6,421 bases of DNA from the NCBI GenBank assembly GCA_017626655.1, contig JAGAIH010000127.1:1-6421 (forward strand), written 5' to 3'. The number at the start of each line of letters is the position of its first letter. The first letter of the stretch is position 1. Origin of the DNA: Clostridia bacterium (lineage in GTDB: Bacteria; Bacillota_A; Clostridia; Oscillospirales; CAG-272). The notes beneath the pieces were generated by a model. That model saw only the letters and a program-made list of their open reading frames with translations. It made no database searches and was not told the origin of the DNA. The position numbers were made by a program, and so were the translations under genes. Positions 1-5,546 of the stretch are shown piece by piece.

Positions 1-564
1 GTTGGTTTTGAGGAGCTGTGCCGCCGTAGCCGCTACCGCCGAAAAAACCGTAATGGAAATCAACGTGGCCCTGCGCTCCCGCCGCCCGAAATCGCCGTAG
101 AGCCGAAGCGTCAGAATCAACAGGTAAGCGAAGTACACCAGTCCGTGGAAGGTAACGGTATGGAAAGAGAAAAAGGCGGAGAAAAAGTTCTCCACGTCCC
201 AAGCGGGATAGATCAAGGCCGGGTAGACGGTCATGAGCAGCATGGCCGAGCCGCAGAGGACGGTGGTCACGGTGCGCACCACTGCCTCATGCTTGCCCCG
301 ATAGAAGGCCATGAGGGGGATGGAAAACAGGAACAGGGAGCAGAAATGCAGGGGGATGTGGTAGAGATTATAGCCCTTGGATAAGGAAACGGTCTGCTTG
401 CCGATCTCCAGAAGGATCAGCAGAACGGCGATGACCTGAATGGGGATCATGCGGACACGCAAAGGCTTTTTCCCAAGCCACAGGCGGAGCAGAACGCACA
501 GAATCAGCATAACGCCGATGGACGGCAGAAGAGAACGGATATGAGCGGGTGACCAAAGCTCCAT
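1..564 (-). CDS. YwaF/TMEM164-like integral membrane protein, 3' end outside window
   Basis: The reverse strand reads without a stop from ATG at 564 to the window edge (188 codons, C-terminus missing). The ATG follows AGGAGG (571-576) by 6 nt and lies downstream of a near-consensus promoter, so the start is well supported. The protein is very hydrophobic, with helices at about residues 13-30, 40-57, 68-87, 97-120, 137-156 and 167-183. The stretch YHIPLHFCSLFLF (68-80) resembles the conserved LPLHxC segment of the YwaF/TMEM164 family (TIGR02206-type, usually about 230 residues), and FHGLVY (139-144) fits a later conserved histidine helix. It would sit in the cytoplasmic membrane. The biochemical role of bacterial members is not established to my knowledge. 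It diverges from the transporter-hydrolase operon and may share its control region. Membrane-protein call is sure; family call is moderately sure. Confidence 0.5.
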   Translation of the reverse strand, partial: MELWSPAHIRSLLPSIGVMLILCVLLRLWLGKKPLRVRMIPIQVIAVLLILLEIGKQTVSLSKGYNLYHIPLHFCSLFLFSIPLMAFYRGKHEAVVRTVTTVLCGSAMLLMTVYPALIYPAWDVENFFSAFFSFHTVTFHGLVYFAYLLILTLRLYGDFGRRERRATLISITVFSAVAATAAQLLKTN

Positions 565-570
565 GGGGTA

Positions 571-576
571 CCTCCT
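571..576 (-). promoter_or_regulatory. Ribosome binding site of the YwaF-like gene
   Basis: Perfect AGGAGG on the reverse strand, 6 nt before the ATG at 564. It fixes the start of a gene whose other end is not visible. Confidence 0.5.
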
Positions 577-594
577 CGGTTTGTTGATGCCCCC

Positions 595-623
595 ATCATA
601 GCACAGCCGCGGGCTCGTGTCAA
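595..623 (-). promoter_or_regulatory. Sigma-A promoter driving the YwaF-like gene
   Basis: On the reverse strand TTGACA (618-623) and TATGAT (595-600) are separated by exactly 17 bp. The -35 is perfect and the -10 matches 5 of 6. The -10 lies about 30 nt upstream of the ATG, giving a short leader. With such a strong core, control is more likely by repression or attenuation than by a requirement for an activator (inference). Confidence 0.5.
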
Positions 624-634
624 CCGAATTCCTC

Positions 635-674
635 CATTCTTAATAAGATTAAGGCCATTCTTCATACAATTAAG
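635..674. repeat. Two imperfect 19-bp direct repeats, 21-bp period (candidate regulator boxes)
   Basis: CATTCTTnATAnnATTAAG occurs at 635-653 and again at 656-674, with 16 of 19 positions identical. The offset of 21 bp is two helical turns, so both copies face the same side of the DNA. Read as 9-mers, AAGATTAAG (645-653) and ACAATTAAG (666-674) are 12 bp apart, the layout of LytTR-type boxes such as those of AgrA and ComE. Read as dyads, CTTAAT-aag-ATTAAG (639-653) is a perfect hyphenated palindrome and the second copy (660-674) is a near-perfect one. The repeats sit between two divergent promoters, upstream of both. They are clear in the sequence; which regulator binds is inference. Confidence 0.5.
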
Positions 675-719
675 AAGCGAAAAGTCTTGTCACATTCTCA
701 CCGATACCCCTTGTCTCCC

Positions 720-748
720 TTGACTTTTCTCCATGAGTATGGTACAAT
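720..748 (+). promoter_or_regulatory. Sigma-A promoter of the transporter-GH2 operon
   Basis: TTGACT (720-725) and TACAAT (743-748) are separated by 17 bp; each hexamer differs from consensus at one position. Transcription would begin near 755, about 35 nt before the MFS start codon. The 21-bp repeats end 45 bp upstream of the -35. A ribosome site AAAGGAG (778-784) lies 6 nt before the ATG at 791. Confidence 0.5.
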
Positions 749-790
749 AACGGCAGGAAAAGCAACCCGTCCCTTTGAAAGGAGACAGCC

Positions 791-2101
791 ATGAAGAAAA
801 CAGGTAACGCCAAATTTCTGACCGCCCTCGTCATCTTCTCCCTCACAGGCCAGATCGCCTGGGTGGTGGAGAATATGTACTTCAACGTCTTCATCTACAA
901 GATGTTCCACGCCTCCCCTGCCGACATCTCCGCCATGGTCATGGCCTCCGCCGTGGCCGCTACGGTCACCACCCTGATCATGGGCGCGCTGTCCGATAAG
1001 CTGGGTAAGCGCAAGGTCTTCATGGCGGGGGGCTACATCCTCTGGGGCATCTCCATTCTGTCCTTCGCCTTTATCCGCACCGATACGGTGGGACTTCTCT
1101 TCCCCGCCGCCACCGTGAGCGCGGTCTGCGTGACCCTGGTCATTGTCATGGACTGCGTCATGACCTTCTTCGGCTCCACCGCCAACGACGCCTGCTTCAA
1201 CGCCTGGCTCACCGACTCCACCACCCACGAGAGCCGCGGCGCCGCCGAGGGCATCAACGCCATGATGCCTCTGGTGGCCATTCTCTGCGTCTTCGGGGGC
1301 TTCATGGGCTTTGACCTGAACAAGTCCGAGAGCTGGATCACCATCTTCCTCATCATCGGTATCGCCGTCACGGTCATCGGTATCGTCGGATTCTTCCTCA
1401 TTGATGAACCCCACAAGAAGGCCGACGGCACGGATCACTACTTCGCCAACATTATCTACGGCTTTCGTCCCTCGGTGATGAAGCAAAATCCCCTTCTCTA
1501 CCTCCTGCTCGTAGCCTTCGCCCTCTTCGGCATCTCCATCCAGATCTTCATGCCCTACCTCATCCTCTACTACACCGAGGGACTCAAAATGGAAGGCTAC
1601 GTCCTCATCATGGCCCCCGCCATCATCCTGGCCTCGGTCTTTACTGTGATCTGGGGACGGGTACACGACAAGGTGGGCTTTGGCAAGTCCATGCTTCCCT
1701 CTCTGGGGCTTTTGTGCGCGGGGTATATCCTGCTGTACTTCTTCCGCTCCACCGCTTTGGTGTTCATCGGTTCCCTCCTCATGATGTGCGGGTATCTGGC
1801 CGGCACCGCCGTGTTCGGCGCGGTCATTCGCGACTACACCCCCGAGGGACGGGCGGGTATGTTCCAGGGTCTGCGCATCGCGGGTCAGGTGCTGATCCCC
1901 GGTATCGTAGGCCCCGCCATTGGCGCGTGGGTGCTACGGGATGCCGAGACCGTCATCGGGGACGACGGCACCGAGTCCTTTATCCCCAATCAGAATATCT
2001 TCCTCGCCGCCCTGGTCGCGGCGGTAGTGCTGGGGTTGTTCCTGGCCCTGCTCCTGTATATCATGAAGAAAAAGACCGCCAAGGAGGCCGCCCATGAGTA
2101 A
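791..2101 (+). CDS. MFS transporter, probable glycoside/sugar importer
   Basis: A 436-residue polytopic protein with about 12 hydrophobic helices, the usual size of the major facilitator superfamily. The MFS motif A, GALSDKLGKRK (65-75), lies between helices 2 and 3. Its degenerate repeat GRVHDKVGFGK (289-299) lies between helices 8 and 9, showing the two six-helix halves. RDYTPEGRAGMFQGLR (347-362) fits the conserved segment around helix 10, and the tail is short, basic and cytoplasmic. Upstream are a good promoter and AAAGGAG 6 nt before the ATG. The 3' end overlaps the GH2 gene by 8 nt, so the cargo is probably the glycoside that enzyme cleaves, brought in intact with a cation (SLC45/GPH-like behaviour). 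The cargo is inferred from context only; export of a product cannot be excluded. Confidence 0.5.
   Translation: MKKTGNAKFLTALVIFSLTGQIAWVVENMYFNVFIYKMFHASPADISAMVMASAVAATVTTLIMGALSDKLGKRKVFMAGGYILWGISILSFAFIRTDTVGLLFPAATVSAVCVTLVIVMDCVMTFFGSTANDACFNAWLTDSTTHESRGAAEGINAMMPLVAILCVFGGFMGFDLNKSESWITIFLIIGIAVTVIGIVGFFLIDEPHKKADGTDHYFANIIYGFRPSVMKQNPLLYLLLVAFALFGISIQIFMPYLILYYTEGLKMEGYVLIMAPAIILASVFTVIWGRVHDKVGFGKSMLPSLGLLCAGYILLYFFRSTALVFIGSLLMMCGYLAGTAVFGAVIRDYTPEGRAGMFQGLRIAGQVLIPGIVGPAIGAWVLRDAETVIGDDGTESFIPNQNIFLAALVAAVVLGLFLALLLYIMKKKTAKEAAHE
2081..2087 (+). promoter_or_regulatory. Ribosome binding site for the GH2 gene, inside the MFS gene
   Basis: AAGGAGG lies within the last codons of the transporter gene, 6 nt before the ATG at 2094. 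With the ATGAGTAA start/stop overlap it indicates translational coupling and fixes the hydrolase start. Confidence 0.5.
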
Positions 2102-3827
2102 GAAACAGCAGCTCGTCCACCTCCTGACCGAGGCGGGAGAGGCTTTACAGGCTGATCCCACCGCCATTCCGTGGAATACCTATCCCAGACCCCAGATGAA
2201 GCGGGAGTCCTTCTTCTGCCTCAACGGGGAGTGGGAGATAGCCGTAAACGGTGAGGCGCCCCGAGCCATTCGTGTTCCCTTCTGCCCCGAGTCCCTTCTG
2301 TCGGGTCTGTGTATGCCTCCCGCAGACAACGTTTTCGTGGAATACCGCAAGACCTTCGCCCTCCCCGAGGGCTTCAACAGGGGCAGGGTGCTGCTGCATT
2401 TCGGTGCCGCGGACGCGTATGCATGGGTTGGCTTGAACGGTCATCCCGTCGGCGAGCACAGGGGAGGCTACGAAGCCTTTTCCTTCGACGTTACCGAGTA
2501 TCTGCAAGCCGAAAACGTCCTGGAAGTCAATTGCGTTGACTGCCTGAACCACGTCCTCCCCTACGGCAAGCAACGCAAGGACCGCGGCGGTATGTGGTAC
2601 ACCCCCGTGTCGGGCATCTGGCAGACCGTCTGGCTGGAGTCCGTCCCCGAGACCTATATTCGCTCCCTCCGCATCGACACAACACAGGACACAGCCACCA
2701 TTACCGCCGAGGGCGTGACCGAGGGCACCGTCACCGTCACCACTCCCGACGGCGACCTGTCCTTCCCTCTCGCCGACGGGAAAGCCACCATGAAGATCCC
2801 TTCCCCCCGCCTGTGGAGTCCCGAGGATCCCTACCTCTACGAGTTCACCGTGGAAGCAGGGGAGGACAAGGTCCAGTCCTACTTCGCCCTCCGCACTTTG
2901 GAGATCCAAGAAGTGAACGGCATCCCTCGCCTCTGCCTCAACGGCAAGCCCTACTTCCTCCACGCCCTCCTGGATCAGGGCTACTGGAGCGACGGCATCT
3001 ATACCCCCGCCGCCCCGGAATGCTATGAGCAGGACATTCTCGCCATGAAGTCCCTGGGCTTCAACACCCTCCGCAAGCACATCAAGGTGGAGCCCGAACA
3101 GTTCTACTACGACTGCGACCGCCTGGGTATGCTGGTCATGCAGGATATGGTCAACAACGGGCATTACTCCTTCCTCCGCGACACCGCCCTGCCTACGGTT
3201 GGTCTGAAAAAGCTGAATGACAAACGACTCCACCGGGACAAGGCCACCCGTAAGGCCTTCTATGACGGCATGGAGTCTACGGTAAATCAGCTCCGCAATC
3301 ACCCCTGCATCATCTACTGGACGGTCTTCAACGAGGGCTGGGGGCAGTTCGACGGCAACGCCGCCTACGCGCGTCTCCGCGAGCTGGACACCACCCGCTT
3401 CATCGACACCGCCTCGGGGTGGTTCAAGGTGAGCGACACCGACGTGGACAGCGAGCATATTTACTTCAAGCCTGTCAAGCTGAAATACGGCGAAAAGCCC
3501 ATGGTGCTTTCCGAGTTCGGCGGCTATTCCTATAAGCCCGAGGGGCACGTCTTCAACCCCGTCAACACCTACGGCTACCGATTCTTCAAGGAACAAGCCG
3601 ACTTTGAAAACGCCCTGATCGCCCTGTACGAAAATGAGATCATCCCCGCCGTAGCCAAGGGCTTGTGCGGCGCGGTCTACACCCAGGTCTCCGACGTGGA
3701 GGACGAGACCAACGGACTGCTTTCCTATGACCGCAAGGTCTTGAAGGTAGACCCCGCCCCCATGAGGGCCATCGCCGACGCGATCTGCGCGGCCATGACC
3801 GACGGCAACGGAAAAAGGGAGGACTGA
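2094..3827 (+). CDS. Glycoside hydrolase family 2, cytoplasmic (specificity unresolved)
   Basis: 577 residues, near the ~600 of beta-glucuronidases and much shorter than LacZ. Domains in order: jelly-roll sugar-binding domain (about 25-185, opening PWNTYPRPQMKRESF), immunoglobulin-like beta sandwich (about 186-268), and a TIM barrel (about 270-575). In this retaining family the acid/base is a Glu in an NE motif, here E414 in YWTVFNEGWG, and the nucleophile is E474 in VLSEFGG. Both are present, so the enzyme should be active. There is no signal peptide, so it acts in the cytoplasm on a glycoside imported by the upstream MFS protein. The C-terminal NxK motif by which beta-glucuronidases recognise the uronic acid carboxylate is not seen: the corresponding region reads VEDETNGLLSYDRK. 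Glucuronidase is therefore unlikely; galactosidase or another exo-acting specificity is possible. Barrel segment RKHIKVEPEQFYYDCDRLGM (327-346) replaces the RTSHYP-type motif of classical members, marking a distinct subgroup. Confidence 0.5.
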   Translation: MSKKQQLVHLLTEAGEALQADPTAIPWNTYPRPQMKRESFFCLNGEWEIAVNGEAPRAIRVPFCPESLLSGLCMPPADNVFVEYRKTFALPEGFNRGRVLLHFGAADAYAWVGLNGHPVGEHRGGYEAFSFDVTEYLQAENVLEVNCVDCLNHVLPYGKQRKDRGGMWYTPVSGIWQTVWLESVPETYIRSLRIDTTQDTATITAEGVTEGTVTVTTPDGDLSFPLADGKATMKIPSPRLWSPEDPYLYEFTVEAGEDKVQSYFALRTLEIQEVNGIPRLCLNGKPYFLHALLDQGYWSDGIYTPAAPECYEQDILAMKSLGFNTLRKHIKVEPEQFYYDCDRLGMLVMQDMVNNGHYSFLRDTALPTVGLKKLNDKRLHRDKATRKAFYDGMESTVNQLRNHPCIIYWTVFNEGWGQFDGNAAYARLRELDTTRFIDTASGWFKVSDTDVDSEHIYFKPVKLKYGEKPMVLSEFGGYSYKPEGHVFNPVNTYGYRFFKEQADFENALIALYENEIIPAVAKGLCGAVYTQVSDVEDETNGLLSYDRKVLKVDPAPMRAIADAICAAMTDGNGKRED

Positions 3828-3841
3828 TCCTCCCATAGCCC

Positions 3842-3868
3842 ATCCCCCGCAGGCTGTCTGCGGGGGAT
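3842..3868 (+). terminator. GC-rich hairpin terminator between convergent genes
   Basis: ATCCCCCGCAG (3842-3852) pairs perfectly with CTGCGGGGGAT (3858-3868) around a 5-nt loop, 14 nt after the GH2 stop. The following ATTCATTT is only a weak T-rich tract. The stem is symmetric and the next gene converges from 3892, so it could also stop leftward transcription, though no T-run follows on that strand. The stem is certain; its efficiency is inferred. Confidence 0.5.
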
Positions 3869-3891
3869 ATTCATTTGCGCGGCAAGGGAGA

Positions 3892-4698
3892 TCAGTTTTC
3901 CTCCCCACGCCTCACGTACCGCTCCGCAAACGCCTCCGCCACCTCCCGCAGAGGGGCGTCCAGGCGGGACAAGGCCGCTTCCCGCTGGGTGTCGGTCATA
4001 CCGTAGTAGGCCTCAGCCACCGCCCCGCAGATGGCGCAAAGGGTGTCGGTGTCTCCCCCCACCGAGACGCCGGTGCGGATGCAGTCCTCGAAGGAGGTGG
4101 ACTCCAGAAAGGCCTCCATGGCCTGGGGGACGGTATCCTGACAGGTCTCGTTGAAGCGGTAGGTGGGGCGGATGCCGTCGATGGTGAAGTCCAGGTCGTA
4201 GAAGCACTCCGCGAAGCCGCGGATCTGCTCCATGGTCGTCCCCGCCCGGGCGAGGAAGATGGCTCCCGCCGTGACCTCCGCTCCCTTGATGCCCTCGGGG
4301 TGGTTGTGGGTCACCTCCGCCGAGGCGCGGGCGAGGGCCATGGCCTCCTCCAGGGACTCGGCGTACCACGCCACGGGGGAGACCCGCATGGCCGAGCCGT
4401 TGCCGAAGCTGTTGTAAGGCTCCCGCGCCGAACGAGCCAGCCACAGCCCAAAGCGGTGGCCATAGCCCGCATAGGGGTAGGCGTGGCCCCACTTGTGCAT
4501 GGCGTCGATCAGCTTTTCCTTGAATGCCTCGGCTCCGTCCTCCCGCCTATGGGCCAGGAGCGCCTCGGCCACCGCTACGGTCATGACGCTGTCGTCGGTG
4601 AACTCGCAGTCCTCCCGGAAGAGGGGGAACTCCTTGCTCCTGTGGTTGTCGAACTCGTACACCGATCCGACGATGTCTCCGAAAATGGCTCCGATCAT
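3892..4698 (-). CDS. ADP-ribosylglycohydrolase (ARH/DraG family)
   Basis: 268 residues, typical for a bacterial ADP-ribosylglycohydrolase (PF03747). These dinuclear-Mg enzymes cut ADP-ribose from modified proteins, nucleic acids or small molecules. Visible family motifs: GAIFGDIVGSVYE (3-15), FTDDS (33-37, first metal-binding site, usually TDDT), NGSAMR (100-105), THNHPEG (130-136) and VGGDTDT (213-219, second metal-binding aspartates D216 and D218). All key acidic residues are present, so it should be active. The open frame extends upstream to 4878, but the family N-terminus starts at MIGAIFGD. That ATG follows AAGGAGG by 8 nt, so 4698 is chosen; the longer version would also run into the neighbouring gene. 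It lies 101 nt after the UDG-like gene on the same strand, with its own candidate promoter. Substrate unknown; the macro-domain gene two places upstream handles the same chemical group. Confidence 0.5.
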   Translation of the reverse strand: MIGAIFGDIVGSVYEFDNHRSKEFPLFREDCEFTDDSVMTVAVAEALLAHRREDGAEAFKEKLIDAMHKWGHAYPYAGYGHRFGLWLARSAREPYNSFGNGSAMRVSPVAWYAESLEEAMALARASAEVTHNHPEGIKGAEVTAGAIFLARAGTTMEQIRGFAECFYDLDFTIDGIRPTYRFNETCQDTVPQAMEAFLESTSFEDCIRTGVSVGGDTDTLCAICGAVAEAYYGMTDTQREAALSRLDAPLREVAEAFAERYVRRGEEN

Positions 4699-4706
4699 AT
4701 GGGATC

Positions 4707-4713
4707 CCTCCTT
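4707..4713 (-). promoter_or_regulatory. Ribosome binding site deciding the ADP-ribosylglycohydrolase start
   Basis: AAGGAGG on the reverse strand, 8 nt before the ATG at 4698. It supports the 268-residue protein over the frame that begins 60 codons upstream. Confidence 0.5.
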
Positions 4714-4719
4714 GTTCTT

Positions 4720-4738
4720 GGGGGAAAAGTTATCCCCC
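4720..4738 (-). other. Leader hairpin in front of the ADP-ribosylglycohydrolase ribosome site
   Basis: GGGGGA (4720-4725) and TCCCCC (4733-4738) on the + strand can form a 6-bp stem with a 7-nt loop in the leftward mRNA. It ends 6 nt before the AAGGAGG. It could be a stability or translation element, but it is short and no function is implied. Confidence 0.5.
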
Positions 4739-4773
4739 GTTTCTGTGGCTACAGTATAGCACAAAACGGGGGA
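4733..4773. repeat. 10-bp perfect inverted repeat around the ARH promoter (candidate operator)
   Basis: TCCCCCGTTT (4733-4742) and AAACGGGGGA (4764-4773) are perfect inverted arms, 21 bp apart. The centre coincides with the -10 element. Because transcription would start inside the spacer, the two arms cannot fold in mRNA made from this promoter, so a DNA-level role such as an operator is more likely. In read-through mRNA from upstream the arms could pair. Confidence 0.5.
4753..4758 (-). promoter_or_regulatory. Extended -10 promoter of the ADP-ribosylglycohydrolase gene
   Basis: On the reverse strand TGC-TATACT gives an extended -10 (TGn plus a 5-of-6 -10 hexamer), 54 nt upstream of the ATG. 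No good -35 is visible 16-18 bp further up, as expected for extended -10 promoters. The element lies within an inverted repeat. Confidence 0.5.
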
Positions 4774-4799
4774 GGGGTGGTCGCTTGGCGGGAGACCTT

Positions 4800-5546
4800 T
4801 TATTGAATAAGGGATTTTATCTCTGAAAAAACTTCTTTCGCGTAAGCAAAGAGGATAATTCGAGGCACAATAAACCACATGGGATGAACAAAATTCAAAA
4901 AGATTTTTTCATCACAGATGAAATACTCTGTCCCTGTAGATAATTGCATGATCTGATCGTTACGCACATTCCACACAGTTTTTGCAAAGTCGAAAGTGCC
5001 ACCGCAAATAATTAATTTACCTTCTAATATGTCGATCTGCTTTCTTAGGAGGGCAGCATTGACCTCATTTTTGGCATATGTCATAATCTCTTCATAGTTG
5101 CTCCCTCCTGCGCCCCCACTCTTTTTGATATTGACGATGGCCGTCTTCGCAAGGTTTTTTCGGATTCTAGAAACATCTATATTCCCATCACACAAGCAAT
5201 CAGTATAGGACACGCACGAATCAAACAAAGTTTCCAACCACAGGCACACGTTCGGCCATGTTTTGTACATACGATCGCTCTCGTTGTAGGCCTGCGAATG
5301 CAACCACTGCGTATAAGGCCAGTCTTGCCTCATATCTGTGTAATTAACTTCTTTCAAAAGGAATACAGGTCTTATAGCTGTCTGCTTGAAACACTCCTCA
5401 TCGACAGCCCCGTCAAATGCAAGCGGGGCATCCCCATAGATGTTCCTTCTGACTTCATTGATCGCATTAACAATTTCTCCATTCATCATTATTGAAAAAC
5501 CAATATCCTTTCTCTTTAGTTGTTTCTCAAAAACGGAAGCCATCAT
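4800..5546 (-). CDS. Putative uracil-DNA-glycosylase-superfamily-like protein, uncharacterised
   Basis: 248 residues, no signal peptide or membrane helix. I do not recognise a named family, but four segments follow the order of the uracil-DNA-glycosylase fold. RPVFLLKEVNYTD (59-71) stands where the first strand and GExPG loop lie; TAIVNIKKSGGAGGSN (135-150) resembles the second strand (xxNxxKC-like); LEGKLIICGGTFDFAKTVW (174-192) resembles 'i.PkvivalGa.A...l'; and FLNFVHPMWF (216-225) resembles the late HPS/HPA motif. The match is weak and by eye. The ATG at 5546 overlaps the stop of the macro gene (ATGA), implying coupled translation; a second ATG follows directly. AGGAG lies 11 nt upstream. 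The gene is strongly AT-rich relative to its neighbours (30-52% GC in sampled lines against 58-70%), suggesting recent acquisition. No terminator follows it, so read-through into the ADP-ribosylglycohydrolase gene is possible. Confidence 0.5.
   Translation of the reverse strand: MMASVFEKQLKRKDIGFSIMMNGEIVNAINEVRRNIYGDAPLAFDGAVDEECFKQTAIRPVFLLKEVNYTDMRQDWPYTQWLHSQAYNESDRMYKTWPNVCLWLETLFDSCVSYTDCLCDGNIDVSRIRKNLAKTAIVNIKKSGGAGGSNYEEIMTYAKNEVNAALLRKQIDILEGKLIICGGTFDFAKTVWNVRNDQIMQLSTGTEYFICDEKIFLNFVHPMWFIVPRIILFAYAKEVFSEIKSLIQ

Noticed and set aside
145..384. A 79-codon + strand frame with a possible start at 145
   Set aside because: It is antisense to the YwaF-like membrane-protein gene, which has a promoter, ribosome site and hydrophobic helices. 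The + frame product is a Gly/Glu/His-rich shadow.
698..1666. A 322-codon open frame opposite the MFS gene
   Set aside because: It is extremely Gly/Asp/His/Glu-rich, a typical mirror of a membrane-protein gene in GC-rich DNA, and it runs over the operon promoter.
2145..3908. A 587-codon open frame on the reverse strand, opposite nearly the whole GH2 gene
   Set aside because: Its protein is Gly/Val/Glu/His-rich low-quality sequence without family motifs. The + strand frame has catalytic motifs, a ribosome site and an operon position. The long frame is a by-product of GC-rich third codon positions.
4013..4492. Alternative 159-codon reverse-strand frame within the ADP-ribosylglycohydrolase gene
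   Set aside because: Gly/His/Arg/Pro-rich frame-shifted reading of the real gene without its own start signals.
4699..4878. A 60-codon N-terminal extension of the ADP-ribosylglycohydrolase
   Set aside because: It would cross the candidate promoter and overlap the UDG-like gene, and it has no family similarity. The ATG at 4698 has an ideal ribosome site and starts the conserved GAIFGD segment.
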